From NCBI GenBank assembly GCA_018335795.1, contig JAGXRP010000066.1, positions 30,317-94,316 of the forward strand: DNA of 64,000 nucleotides, read 5' to 3'. The DNA is from Desulfobulbaceae bacterium (GTDB taxonomy: Bacteria; Bacteroidota; Ignavibacteria; Kapaibacteriales; UBA2268). Within the stretch, counting starts at the first letter, position 1, and each line of letters starts with the position of its first letter. This document shows positions 34,590-44,549 of this stretch, one piece after another. Below the pieces are notes generated by a model, which was given only the letters and a program-made list of their open reading frames with translations, searched no databases and was not told the origin of the DNA. The position numbers and the translations under genes were made by a program.

Positions 34590-37316
34590 TTATTTGTCTC
34601 CTCTTAAATTTCTGATATTTACTAATTCATCTCTAAGTGAAGTCATTCCATTGAGTATATATTTTAATCGATTTATTTCAAATTCTTCAGCAGCTTTTTC
34701 CAATCCCAATGTATATTGTTCGAAAATTTGGATTGAAAAGTAATCAACTTTTGATTTCAAAGTGACAATGAAGTTCCGAATATCATCAATTATCTGACTT
34801 TGGCTCAATTCCATCGCAGATGTTGCCCAATCAGTTTGGATTAATTCTATTAATTCATCTAACTTTTTGTCGTCAATATCTGCAATATCCTTATATTCTA
34901 ATTGCATCTGTTCTTCTTCAATATGTGGATGATGCAACTTGCTTCCGAAATGTTTTTTGATTAATTCTAACAAGATATTGTTCTTAATAGGCTTTGTCAA
35001 CAAATCATCGAAGTTAGTGCTTTCATCCAACGAAAATGTCAACGAGGCTGTATAGACAATCAATGGGCAATTGTTGAAAAATTCTGAATTTCTGATTTGT
35101 TTCGCAATTTCATTCCCATCATTTTCAGGAATAACCAAATCTATAAATATAATATCAAATTCATTCTTTTTAATTGCTTCGAGACTACTTTTCAGGTCGT
35201 GAGCTTCGAATACTTGAATGCCGAATTCTTCGAGTTTGTCCTTCAGTACTATCCGATTCAGATCATAATCGTCAATTATCAATGCTTTGCATGAATGTTC
35301 ACAGTAGTATTTTGGTTTGTATTCTTCAGTTAGAAATTTGACTGTGTTCCTGTTTGGTAAAATCGCAACTTCATTGAATACAACGGTGAAAGCAGTACCT
35401 TCATTTTCTCGGCTCACTACGCTAATTTCCCCGTTCATGCTTTCCACGAACCTTTTGGTAATAGTAAGTCCAAGTCCTGTACCTAATTGGCTCGCTTTCG
35501 ATTGCCACCTTTCTTGAGCAAAAGCATTAAAAATATAATTTATATTCTCAGGTTTTATTCCAATTCCGGTGTCTTCTACGGTCAATCTCAACTTCATGCT
35601 TTCGGGTGTGAGCATTTCATAACTACATATAACTTTTATATATCCACGCTCGGTAAATTTGATTGAATTGCTTATCAGATTGAACAATATTTGGTTGAGC
35701 CTCGTCCCGTCAATCATGACTTGTGCAGGCAAATCCTGTGGGAAATCAAACGATAATGTTAAATTTTTGTCATGACATCGAGATGAGAACATATCTTGAA
35801 TCTCGAAAAATGTTACAACCAAATCTACAATCTTTGGTGAAATTACTAACTTTCCGGCTTCAATTTTGGACAAATCCAATATGTCATTGATAATTGAAAG
35901 CAAAGTTTCGGAACTATAAACAATTGATTTCAAAATTTTTATGTTTTCAGGTTCAGAAATTCTTTTAAAAAGCATTTCGCTATAACCCTTGATAACGTTC
36001 ATTGGTGTCCGGATTTCGTGTGAGATGTTGGCTATGAATTCACTTTTGATTCTATTTGCGCGTTCAGCCTCATCTTTAGCTTCATTCAATTCAATTTCTT
36101 TCAGATTCATTAATTGATTCTTATAGTTTAATTGCTTCATTGTTGTTTCCAATTCCAATGTACGCTGCTTAACGCGATTTTCGAGTTCTTGGTTCATCTT
36201 GAGAATTTCCGATTCGAAGTGTATCTTTTCGCTAATATCCATGCACATAATTATCAACGAAACAATACCGTTTGTATGCACCATCATCGAAGTCAATTCT
36301 ATGTATTTACGATTATTAAACTTATCGAAAATTACAAAATCGAAGCTAACTCGCCTTTCGTTGACCGTCCTATTATTGAAAATATAATCATAATGCTCTT
36401 TTTTGTCGGATTTGAATATTTCATTGTAATGGCTTCCAATTACATCATCTCTTTCGATAATTTTGAATAGTTGCATAGCTGAAAAATTCAACATTGTGCA
36501 TTTATCACTCTCGAATAAGAAAATCGGGATTGGTGAGTAATCGAATAATGCACGATACCGCATTTCATTATCTCTCAAAGTTTGCTCCACTTCTTCTCGT
36601 TCCGCATAATATCCTGCTATTGTCCGTAGCATTGCGTTGAAAGTTCGGTTCAATATTCCTGCTTCGTCATAGCGGTTCTCTGCTGCTCGGATTGTAAAAT
36701 CGCCTGTACGCATAACTTTGAGTGCGATTTTTGTCAAATCTGTAATTGGTTTCGATATGAGTCTTTGCAATACTATAGCCAAAATAACAGATATAATCAG
36801 TACAATTCCTAAAATTAAGAAAATTGAAACTCTGAGTTGGTCTTTCCATATATTGAATTTGTTATATTCTGAAAATATCACTAAAGAGCCGTAGAAAATA
36901 TCGTTGTATTCAATTTGATGAGCAACAATGATGTAGTTATCAGCTACAAAATTTGTATCTAATTTGGATATTGATTCTATGTCAATATCATTATTTGGAA
37001 TAAATGATTGCTTGTAATAATCCGCAAAGAAGTTACCATCGGCATCATAAACAACAATTGCTGATAAATCTTCAATAAATTCTGTCTTTTTGAAGATGTC
37101 CAATGCACCCTCGTAATCATTGAAAAGCAATGTTGTGACCAAGAATTCACCAATTAAGTTCGACAATAATTGATTCTCGTATTCTAAATATTTTTCAATC
37201 CTATCGCGCTCGTACATCTGAACTAATTGCATACCAATAATTGTACTGAACATTGTGATTGAGGTAATCAATACGATGAGCTTACGGCTTATGGTTAATT
37301 TTGTTAATGATTTCAT
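34590..37316 (-). CDS. Hybrid sensor histidine kinase (HAMP-PAS-HisKA-HATPase-REC)
   Basis: A 908-aa inner-membrane kinase. A TM segment at ~12-32 and another at ~163-183 enclose a ~130-residue periplasmic sensor resembling CHASE-type domains. A HAMP follows (SKPITDLTKIALKVMRTGDF, ~188-240), then PAS (~250-365), coiled coil, HisKA with H433 in ISHEIRTPMN, and HATPase (NLISNSIKF, EDTGIGI, GTGLGLTITK). A receiver has D726 (FIDLVIPE) and K775 (LLTKPI), and a helical C-terminal ~110 residues may serve as a phosphotransfer-like module lacking an evident His. It is the last gene of a four-gene operon, starting four bases after the YfiR-like stop. The YfiR-like protein probably acts on its periplasmic domain, by analogy with YfiR repression of the CHASE8 protein YfiN. 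Confidence 0.85.
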   Translation of the reverse strand: MKSLTKLTISRKLIVLITSITMFSTIIGMQLVQMYERDRIEKYLEYENQLLSNLIGEFLVTTLLFNDYEGALDIFKKTEFIEDLSAIVVYDADGNFFADYYKQSFIPNNDIDIESISKLDTNFVADNYIIVAHQIEYNDIFYGSLVIFSEYNKFNIWKDQLRVSIFLILGIVLIISVILAIVLQRLISKPITDLTKIALKVMRTGDFTIRAAENRYDEAGILNRTFNAMLRTIAGYYAEREEVEQTLRDNEMRYRALFDYSPIPIFLFESDKCTMLNFSAMQLFKIIERDDVIGSHYNEIFKSDKKEHYDYIFNNRTVNERRVSFDFVIFDKFNNRKYIELTSMMVHTNGIVSLIIMCMDISEKIHFESEILKMNQELENRVKQRTLELETTMKQLNYKNQLMNLKEIELNEAKDEAERANRIKSEFIANISHEIRTPMNVIKGYSEMLFKRISEPENIKILKSIVYSSETLLSIINDILDLSKIEAGKLVISPKIVDLVVTFFEIQDMFSSRCHDKNLTLSFDFPQDLPAQVMIDGTRLNQILFNLISNSIKFTERGYIKVICSYEMLTPESMKLRLTVEDTGIGIKPENINYIFNAFAQERWQSKASQLGTGLGLTITKRFVESMNGEISVVSRENEGTAFTVVFNEVAILPNRNTVKFLTEEYKPKYYCEHSCKALIIDDYDLNRIVLKDKLEEFGIQVFEAHDLKSSLEAIKKNEFDIIFIDLVIPENDGNEIAKQIRNSEFFNNCPLIVYTASLTFSLDESTNFDDLLTKPIKNNILLELIKKHFGSKLHHPHIEEEQMQLEYKDIADIDDKKLDELIELIQTDWATSAMELSQSQIIDDIRNFIVTLKSKVDYFSIQIFEQYTLGLEKAAEEFEINRLKYILNGMTSLRDELVNIRNLRGDK

Positions 37317-37320
37317 TGTT

Positions 37321-37887
37321 TCACTCGATTATTCGTGCTTTTGACAATAACAAATGACTGATGTTGAAGCCACCTTTTTTTGCAGAAATATGATTGATTT
37401 CGAACTTCAATTTCAAATCTTGCATATAAAGGTTTATATGTACGCCGCGTTTGGCAAACCCATTAGAGTATGATGTGGTTAGTATTCCATTTTTATTAGC
37501 ATATTCAACAATTTTGTCTAAATCTCGTTCGGCTGATTTAGCTATAAAAACCATATGTGCATCTTTCAATTCTTCGATTTTATCCACAAAACGAATATTG
37601 ACTTTTCGGTTCTTGATTTTTTGTGTTGCGAATATTTCTTCAAATCTGTTTCCAAATGTATTATTTCCGTAGTAATACAAATTGAAACCTTTCGCTTTAT
37701 CGTCAAATTGAGCATTTGATTGATTTTCTATAAATCTTGTGAATCGCTCAAGATATGCTATCACGAGAGTGCTCTCGTCCGACTCTTGAGATATAGCATG
37801 GTTTGGTATAAATAGCAATAGAAAAAATGCAATTATAACTAAATAATTACAGTTATTATTTGCAATATTTTGGAAATAGTTATACAA
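37321..37887 (-). CDS. YfiR-like periplasmic regulator (DUF4154)
   Basis: A 188-aa exported protein; the only plausible start is TTG 37887. A hydrophobic signal segment ends near NHAISQ. Residues ~40-185 carry the YfiR/DUF4154 pattern: AYLERFTRFIEN, LYYYGNNTFG, FVDKIEELKDAHMVFIAKSA, ILTTSYSNGFAKRGVHINLY and FEINHISAKKGGFNISHLLLSKA. In Pseudomonas YfiR is a periplasmic inhibitor of a membrane diguanylate cyclase; here the downstream partner is a hybrid kinase. The gene follows a TonB-dependent receptor gene by 14 bases. The Cys residues used for redox control in YfiR are absent from this mature sequence. Confidence 0.75.
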   Translation of the reverse strand: MYNYFQNIANNNCNYLVIIAFFLLLFIPNHAISQESDESTLVIAYLERFTRFIENQSNAQFDDKAKGFNLYYYGNNTFGNRFEEIFATQKIKNRKVNIRFVDKIEELKDAHMVFIAKSAERDLDKIVEYANKNGILTTSYSNGFAKRGVHINLYMQDLKLKFEINHISAKKGGFNISHLLLSKARIIE

Positions 37888-37901
37888 CTAAATTTCTTAA
37901 A

Positions 37902-40268
37902 TTATATTTCGTATGATAACTTCAATCCGATAGTTAAGGGTTCCTCCAGTAAGTTCATTCTGAATAAATATGATTCTGCTTTGTTTCCAGCTTCATATTT
38001 GTATCTGTAATTATTGCCGATTTTAGAAATATTCATCAATAATACTGAAATTGTTGAATTGGGAATAAAATTATAATTAATCGAAGCGTTCAATCTGAAG
38101 TCATAATCGTAAAATGATTCTCTACTCATTACATCTAAAATATCACCGATTGCTTGTTCCTCTGATGTCCCTTCGACAATTTGTCCTACTAATTGCAATC
38201 CGTCTTTTGCTCCCTCAAATCCCCACAATAATCGTGCATTGATGTGCAAAATCAATTTCTTTTCGAATAAGTTGATGTTTGCGAATAATTTTGTGCTGTT
38301 ATTTGCCCAATTATTCAAGTTATTCCCATATCCCAATGTCGAATTACCCAAATATTCAAACTTATATTCTGAATAGCTGATTCCACTTCTTTCGATTCCT
38401 GTGGCTAATTTCCAATTGAGCATATGTGTAAAGGAATGATTCAAACCTATTGCAAAGAAACTCGAGTTGTATTTGATTTCTGCTTCAATCCCTATCATTG
38501 ATAAATTTCCCGTTTCGCGAGTGGTTCTATCGGGGTCATACCAGCTTAGAATGTCAATATTATTATAATTTACCGAGCCTTCTATGAGGAGATTGCCCGA
38601 ATAAGTGCTCGAAAAAATCATCTCGATTGTGTTCAGCTTTTCTGGTGCTGAGATATTACCGGCTCTATTTTGCAAGAAAAGTTCTTCGGCTGTATTCATC
38701 CTGTTTGATTGTTGGGCAATAATTTTGAGCGAACTTTTTTCGTTGATTTTGTAAATCAATGCGATTCTCGGCGAAAAAAGATAATCTGAATAGCTGTCTT
38801 TATCTAATCTTGCCGATAATAATGCTGTCAATGATTTCTGAAGGATGAGTTCGGCTTCGCCATAAAATGAATACATGAAAGTTGACCAACCGTTACCTAC
38901 AAAAATTGCATTTGCAGAGTCAACGCCAAAAAATAAACTTTCTCCGTAAATCGGCGAATCCGGACCGCTGATGATATTGCTATGGTCGCCCATTCTAATC
39001 ATATTAGCGTCTTCAAACCAAGGGGCACCCCATTTATTGTACGATAAAGTTGTTCCTAAAGCGAATCTGAAATCATCACTTTCAATGCCATTCAACATAA
39101 AATCGCAACTCAGCTCACTTTCGGAAAAGTTATTATATTTATTCCTCAGACTTTTGTGGTCAACCAACTCATCATAAATTTTCTGGTTCGGAGCGTCGTT
39201 TGGTCCCCACATCCAAAACCATCCCATTGTCCTTGCACTATTTTCAGTTCCGAAATGAAATTTTGAAGAAATTGAATAATTATCGTCGAGTTCGATTATG
39301 TTATTTAAATTCACCAATAAATGTTCGTGTCTTACTTGCAATGGGTTGGCATATTCTCCCATTACAGCATGATTGTTTCCGTCCAATCCTATTTGGTACT
39401 GAGATTTAAGCACAGCACCATTAGTTGTGGTGCCTGAATTTGCATATCTGAACCATAGACTTGTATTATCGAATAAATCAAGCTGAAAATGGACTTTTAT
39501 TTGAGGCTCATCAAAATAATCGGTCAGATATTCCTGATATCTATTATAAGTCTTGTGTTCCTCTTCAGTCCATCGGTTATACATAATTGAGAAGGCATTT
39601 TCCGGTGAATAGCCTTGAGTTTGCTGTATGCTGGCAAAACCGAATATGCTAATATCGTCAGTAATTCTTTGCGAAAATTTAGTAGAAATTCCCTTAGAAT
39701 TGTATGGATAGATGTAATTAATTTTAAAGTCACTCGCATCATTGGTTGCTTTAGTTTTTGTGATTATATTGATTACACAAGCTATTGCTCCGGGTCCGTA
39801 TGTAACTGAACCTGGACCTCTAATCACCTCGATTTTATCAATATCGCTTAAGTCCCAAATTTGCAATTCGGCAATTGCTCCACTTCTTGCCTTCTGATTG
39901 GCTACATGCCCATTTACTAAAATCAATACTTTGTTGTTCCTGTCCGAAATAATACCCCGAACACCGAGAGTAGGAGAATCGTAGTGGCTCATAAACAAAG
40001 CTCCGGGAATATAAGTTTCGAGCAAATCGTAAATATTTCTGTGGGGCGTCACTCGGATGTCCTCTGATGATATAGTTGTGACCATAGCAGGTTTGTCGTA
40101 ATTGGACATGAACAGTAGTGAGCCTATATTGACTCTGGTGGACATCAACTCGTCAAATGTCAAGTCAAAGAGTTGCTCAGTGTTGTTTACGTTTACTTCA
40201 GCCTTTAAACAAACTGCAACAAGTAAACTCAAAATACATACTTTGTATATCAATATCATATTTCTCAT
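37902..40268 (-). CDS. TonB-dependent outer-membrane receptor
   Basis: A 788-aa receptor with a signal peptide ending near VCLKAE. The plug domain spans ~40-170 with PAMVTTISSEDIRVTPHRNI, TLGVRGIISDRNNKVLILVNG and IEVIRGPGSVTYGPGAIACV, the conserved plug elements. The C-terminal ~600 residues form the barrel, ending LTIGLKLSYEI. No carboxypeptidase-regulatory N-terminal extension and no SusD partner are present, so it is not a SusC-type transporter. The LuxR-type regulator gene ends two bases upstream, and the YfiR-like and kinase genes follow, a gene set seen in other bacteria. Ligand unknown; it could act as a sensor-receptor feeding the kinase. Confidence 0.85.
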   Translation of the reverse strand: MRNMILIYKVCILSLLVAVCLKAEVNVNNTEQLFDLTFDELMSTRVNIGSLLFMSNYDKPAMVTTISSEDIRVTPHRNIYDLLETYIPGALFMSHYDSPTLGVRGIISDRNNKVLILVNGHVANQKARSGAIAELQIWDLSDIDKIEVIRGPGSVTYGPGAIACVINIITKTKATNDASDFKINYIYPYNSKGISTKFSQRITDDISIFGFASIQQTQGYSPENAFSIMYNRWTEEEHKTYNRYQEYLTDYFDEPQIKVHFQLDLFDNTSLWFRYANSGTTTNGAVLKSQYQIGLDGNNHAVMGEYANPLQVRHEHLLVNLNNIIELDDNYSISSKFHFGTENSARTMGWFWMWGPNDAPNQKIYDELVDHKSLRNKYNNFSESELSCDFMLNGIESDDFRFALGTTLSYNKWGAPWFEDANMIRMGDHSNIISGPDSPIYGESLFFGVDSANAIFVGNGWSTFMYSFYGEAELILQKSLTALLSARLDKDSYSDYLFSPRIALIYKINEKSSLKIIAQQSNRMNTAEELFLQNRAGNISAPEKLNTIEMIFSSTYSGNLLIEGSVNYNNIDILSWYDPDRTTRETGNLSMIGIEAEIKYNSSFFAIGLNHSFTHMLNWKLATGIERSGISYSEYKFEYLGNSTLGYGNNLNNWANNSTKLFANINLFEKKLILHINARLLWGFEGAKDGLQLVGQIVEGTSEEQAIGDILDVMSRESFYDYDFRLNASINYNFIPNSTISVLLMNISKIGNNYRYKYEAGNKAESYLFRMNLLEEPLTIGLKLSYEI

Positions 40269-40270
40269 AA

Positions 40271-40954
40271 TTATGCAAGATTTAAAGATTCAATCATATT
40301 TGTTTCTACAAAAAGTTTAATCAAGCTCAAACTGCTTTTGACTCCCATCTTATTAAGAATATTTTTTCTATGAGTTTCAACCGTTCGGGAACTAATGAAA
40401 AGCAATTCGGAAATCTCTTTGGTCGAATATTCCTCCAAAACGAGTTTCAATACTTCCATTTCGCGTTTGCTCAAATTACCCAAAGCATGTTTAATATGCG
40501 TTGAGACTATTTCTCTTTTATCATTTGGCGAACTAACGTACAGACTTTTCAGGGTCCCTTTGCACAAGTAAACATCTCCATTAAGCAAAGTATTTATTGC
40601 AGTTATCACTTCATCGCTATCTGAGTATTTACATAAATAGCCGTTTGCACCCAACTTCAAGGCACGTTTGATTACCCAAGCTTCAGTATGATTTGAAATC
40701 ATTAGTATCTTGATATCCGGTTCCTCCGATTTGACTTTCTTCAGAACTTGTAAACCGTCAATTTCAGGCATATCAATATCGAGTAACATAAGCTCAGGCT
40801 TGGATTGGCGAATGAAATCGAACACTTCATTGCTATTTTTGGCAAGACTGACCTTGAAACGTTCATCGGACGTAGTAAGCATCATCTTAATCAGCTTTGC
40901 AATCAGATAATGGTCGTCAGCTATCAGTATGTTTATATCGTTAATCATCCTCAT
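40271..40954 (-). CDS. NarL/LuxR-family response regulator
   Basis: A 227-aa regulator, first gene of the operon. ATG 40954 is chosen because the receiver begins six residues later and GGGG lies upstream; 40948 is close behind and 41008 would add 18 unrelated residues. The receiver (~5-120) has DD in LIADDHYLI, the acceptor D in LMLLDIDMPEIDG, and K in GYLCKYSDSDEV. The C-terminal LuxR helix-turn-helix (~155-215) reads LSKREMEVLKLVLEEYSTKE, ISELLFISSRTVETHRKNIL, NKMGVKSSLSLIKL. It is likely phosphorylated by the kinase at the operon end. Its targets are unknown; the nearby pilus-like operon is a candidate. Confidence 0.85.
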   Translation of the reverse strand: MRMINDINILIADDHYLIAKLIKMMLTTSDERFKVSLAKNSNEVFDFIRQSKPELMLLDIDMPEIDGLQVLKKVKSEEPDIKILMISNHTEAWVIKRALKLGANGYLCKYSDSDEVITAINTLLNGDVYLCKGTLKSLYVSSPNDKREIVSTHIKHALGNLSKREMEVLKLVLEEYSTKEISELLFISSRTVETHRKNILNKMGVKSSLSLIKLFVETNMIESLNLA

Positions 40955-41608
40955 TAACCCCGAAAGCATTTTTAATCTTCTTAAATCTTTACAATCCAAA
41001 ATAAGCATTTTCTATTAAGTCGCCAAGAAAAATCACAATTTTGAATGAAAATACCAAATACTACGTAAATTGGAAAAATGAGTGGTATGATTGAATTTTA
41101 GAGCATGTTTTACATTTGTTTATATAATTAGGCAAATCTGCACTTGTTTTGTTAAGTATGAAGAAGATATGAATGTTTGTGATGGAAAAATATAGTGTCT
41201 GACCCGATTTAAACATATAGTGCAGAATACAAAGGCGAATCAAGTTGCTTTGTAATGGGATTGATGAAGCATTCAATATAGCTCGGACTATTTCTGATAG
41301 TTGACGCACTGTTTGAGGATATGCCACGCCACGCACCTTATCTATACTCTTCGATTCTCCTCTCGTATGGAAAGAGCTTTCAGGACAGCCACCGGAGAAT
41401 GAAAAGATTTGGGTCGGTTGACAAGGAATTTATTGTAGTTTGAAGGTGAATCGAAACGCAGGCAAAAATGAAATGTGTAAAGAAATTGATTATGATAGTA
41501 CCCAAATAAAAGCACTTAATGTTCAACGTAAGAGCAATACTTTGCCTTGGCCGCAACTACAGATGTAACACTGTCTAGAGAGGAATTTAAATTAATATTT
41601 ATATTATT
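40955..41608. other. Non-coding or decayed region
   Basis: About 650 bases between the regulator start and the ABC permease stop. A 91-codon minus-strand frame (41061-41336) with MRGVAYPQTVRQLSEIVRAI looks partly coding, but it has no start context and no recognisable family, and its flanks are full of stops. I take it as decayed sequence. No terminator or promoter consensus is clear. Confidence 0.35.
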
Positions 41609-42718
41609 TCACCTCTTTCGGTATAATAATATTGCTAATGAATTTATCACTATTGAAAATGCTGTCAATTTGTAAATGAATACAGATATGTCATCATAAG
41701 CCGAGCCTTTCAGCATTATCATTCTTGTTGATTGCATATAATACTTTACGGGATTAAATTCGGTCAGAACTTGAGCCCAATAGGGCATATTTTCTATCGC
41801 TGTAAAAAGACCGCTTAAAAGTATAAATATTACGGAGAAGAACCATGTGAAGAGCATTGCCTGTTGTTGTGTCGAAGTTATTGTTGATATAAATAGTCCA
41901 ATTCCGAGAATTACTGTAAGATAAATTGCTGAAATAGCAAATAATAACCATAAACTGCCTTCCATTGGAATATCAAAAAATACTTTCGCTAATATCAGTC
42001 CGAAACCAAGCTCGAATAATGCAATGAACCAAAAGGGGAGCAACTTCCCTAATAGTAATTCACTTTTTTTGATTGGAGTCACATTCAATTGTTCAAGTGT
42101 ACCGATTTCTTTCTCCCGAACAATGTTCATAGAGGAGAGGAATAATCCAATCATAGAAACTAATAACACCAATATACCCGGTACCATAAAAGTAGTATAA
42201 TTGAGTTCGGGATTGAACCAATGTGAGTATTCAATATTTATAAACTTTTGATTTATATTTATATAACCTTTATTTCTACTGAATGAATTGATTAATTCAT
42301 TTACAACTGAGTTTGAATAGAACATTGCTAAGCCCGCTTTGGCACCGTCTATTGCGTTTACCGTTACGTGGACTCCGGATTCCTGTGATGTGAGTAAATT
42401 CTTCTCGAAACCATTAGGAATTTCAATATATAAATCAATGCTTCCTTCCATTAATTTTGATTCTGCTAACTTCTGATTTCCGTAATTCCAATGAGTGATG
42501 AAATAGTTATTTCCATTAAATTTTGCGATGAATTCCGATGAAAACGTTGAGTTGTCATTATCCACAATCAGCAAGGAAATGTTCTTTATGTCAAACGTTG
42601 CCGCATGAGCAAGAAGTAGGAGTTGAACAATTGGCATCATTATAATCATCCTTGACATCACTTTGTCACGGAAAATCTGTGTAAATTCTTTTTTAAGTAT
42701 AATAAATAAGTTTCTCAT
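41609..42718 (-). CDS. ABC-2 type permease, distal
   Basis: A 369-aa inner-membrane protein of the YhhJ/YbhR type. A TM helix lies near residues 20-40, then a large periplasmic loop (~50-175) follows and five TM helices fill the C-terminal half (~177-360) with the conserved MNIVREKEIGTLEQLNVTPI motif. It ends the operon and overlaps the preceding permease gene by one base. With its sister permease it should form the heterodimeric channel driven by the two ATPases. The substrate is unknown; homologues export drugs, chloramphenicol or cations. Confidence 0.85.
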   Translation of the reverse strand: MRNLFIILKKEFTQIFRDKVMSRMIIMMPIVQLLLLAHAATFDIKNISLLIVDNDNSTFSSEFIAKFNGNNYFITHWNYGNQKLAESKLMEGSIDLYIEIPNGFEKNLLTSQESGVHVTVNAIDGAKAGLAMFYSNSVVNELINSFSRNKGYININQKFINIEYSHWFNPELNYTTFMVPGILVLLVSMIGLFLSSMNIVREKEIGTLEQLNVTPIKKSELLLGKLLPFWFIALFELGFGLILAKVFFDIPMEGSLWLLFAISAIYLTVILGIGLFISTITSTQQQAMLFTWFFSVIFILLSGLFTAIENMPYWAQVLTEFNPVKYYMQSTRMIMLKGSAYDDISVFIYKLTAFSIVINSLAILLYRKR

Positions 42719-43815
42719 TAATCAAGCCTTTCTTTGAAGTTAAATATACTCAAACCCAGAAATAATACTATAAATCCGCAGATATACAATGTTTCGTTGA
42801 TAATATTTCCAATTCCTGCACCTTTCAACATTACTGATTTAATAATTGTATTGAACCATCTTGCCGGAATAAAGTTTGTGATGAATTGCAACCACTGTGG
42901 CATATTTGATACAGGGAATATAAAATCAGATAGCAGTATTGTGGGTAGCATCAGTCCCATAAGAGAAATCATTAAAGCAACTTGTTGACTTTTTGAGACT
43001 GTAGAAATCAACAATCCAAGGGATAACGACATAATTATAAACAACAAACATTCAAACATAAGCAGAAGCAAACTTCCCTGAATTATTACACCAAAAACAA
43101 CCGTACCCAAAATTAGTATGACAATAATATCAAATAAGGCAATCAAAAGATAGGGGATTAACTTTGCAAATATTATCATGTATGAATTCAAAGGTGATGT
43201 CAGCAAATACTCCATTGAACCAAATTCATGCTCTCTTGTCAGTGATAGCGCTGTCATCATAGCCCCAATCAGCATCATCAAAATAGTAATTAAGCCGGGA
43301 ACAAACAGAAATGAGCCTTTCATCTCGGTATTATACCGCATTTTGACATCAATCTTAAAATTAGGACTAATATTATATTCAATCATTATGAAATTATTGA
43401 CTAATGACTTAGCATAATTCACGAGAGTATTTGCTACATTAGGGTCCGTAGCATCTGAGATAATCTGGATATTAGCTGTATTGAACTTTGTCAAATTACT
43501 TTCAAAGTCAGATTCATAAATAATTATCATCTTAATTCTGCCTTTTTTGAAGACATCTATTATTTCATCATCTGATTTAATTATCTCTTCTAATTTAAAA
43601 TATCCGGAATTAATGATATTACTTGTGATTTTCGATGTCAGCTCATCTTTGGATTTGTCGTAAATACCAATAGGGGCATCATTTATTTCGTTTGTGATAG
43701 CGAATCCGAATAGAATAATCAGTATTGCCGGCATAGATAGTAATATAGTCAAGGTCCTTTTATCACGCCAGATATGAATAAATTCTTTCCATACAAACAC
43801 TCTGAATTTTTTCAT
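42718..43815 (-). CDS. ABC-2 type permease, proximal
   Basis: A 365-aa inner-membrane protein of the YbhS type. The N-terminus FRVFVWKEFIHIWRDKRTLT is the family signature, followed by one TM helix, a periplasmic loop to ~165 and five TM helices. The ALTREHEFGSMEYLLTSPL segment matches its sister. Its start overlaps the ATPase stop by four bases and its stop overlaps the next start, so translation is coupled through the permease pair. Confidence 0.85.
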   Translation of the reverse strand: MKKFRVFVWKEFIHIWRDKRTLTILLSMPAILIILFGFAITNEINDAPIGIYDKSKDELTSKITSNIINSGYFKLEEIIKSDDEIIDVFKKGRIKMIIIYESDFESNLTKFNTANIQIISDATDPNVANTLVNYAKSLVNNFIMIEYNISPNFKIDVKMRYNTEMKGSFLFVPGLITILMMLIGAMMTALSLTREHEFGSMEYLLTSPLNSYMIIFAKLIPYLLIALFDIIVILILGTVVFGVIIQGSLLLLMFECLLFIIMSLSLGLLISTVSKSQQVALMISLMGLMLPTILLSDFIFPVSNMPQWLQFITNFIPARWFNTIIKSVMLKGAGIGNIINETLYICGFIVLFLGLSIFNFKERLD

Positions 43816-44549
43816 TTTCTCTTTACCTCTGCAATTTTTATGAAAACTTCATTCATATCAATGGCATTATAATCAGATTTCAGTTTAGCCGGAGTACCTA
43901 ATGCCGCAATCCTTCCTTCAGTCATCATCGAAATTCTATTGCAATATTCGGCTTCGTCCATATAATGAGTTGTTACAAATATTGTCATTCCCGAATATGC
44001 ATATTCATAAATCAATTCCCAAAAACCGCGACGGGTTATGGGGTCAACCCCGCCGGTAGGTTCATCAAGAAATACAATTTCCGGCTTATGAATTATTGCG
44101 GTTGAGAAAGCAAGTTTTTGTTTCCATCCAAGTGGAAGTGATGAGAGCATCTCATTTTTTATACTTTTCATATTGAGTTTCTCGAGCATCTCATTGGTTC
44201 TGTTTCTGATTTCCTTTTTCTCTAAACCATAAATTCCTGCATAAAAATCAATATTTTCTATGATGCTTAAATCTTCATAAAGGGAAAATCTCTGACTCAT
44301 ATATCCAATATTACGCTTTATTTTCTCACTCTCTTTATATATGTCGAAACCTGCAATTCGTGCTGTACCCGATGTCGGCATCAATAGTCCGCAAAGCATT
44401 TTCATAGCGGTAGTTTTCCCTGCACCATTAGCACCAAGAAATCCAAAAATTTCGCCCTGCTCTACATCAAAGGAAATATTATCAACTGCAGTAAAATTGC
44501 CGAATATTTTTGTAAGATTCTCAACTGTAATTGATTTCACATGTTTCAT
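43812..44549 (-). CDS. ABC transporter ATPase with atypical signature
   Basis: A 245-aa nucleotide-binding protein. Walker A is GANGAGKTT, Walker B IVFLDEPTGGVDP with the H-loop H in FVTTHYMDEAE. The signature is SLPLGWKQKL in place of LSGGxxQ. YbhF-type fused ATPases carry the same variant in their second half, so this gene equals the C-terminal half of YbhF as a separate protein. It pairs with the ATPase encoded just upstream (overlap of four bases), which has the normal signature. Confidence 0.85.
   Translation of the reverse strand: MKHVKSITVENLTKIFGNFTAVDNISFDVEQGEIFGFLGANGAGKTTAMKMLCGLLMPTSGTARIAGFDIYKESEKIKRNIGYMSQRFSLYEDLSIIENIDFYAGIYGLEKKEIRNRTNEMLEKLNMKSIKNEMLSSLPLGWKQKLAFSTAIIHKPEIVFLDEPTGGVDPITRRGFWELIYEYAYSGMTIFVTTHYMDEAEYCNRISMMTEGRIAALGTPAKLKSDYNAIDMNEVFIKIAEVKRK

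Noticed and set aside
41061..41336. 91-aa ORF as a real gene
   Set aside because: No ribosome site, no family match, and stops on both sides in other frames; it looks like decayed DNA.
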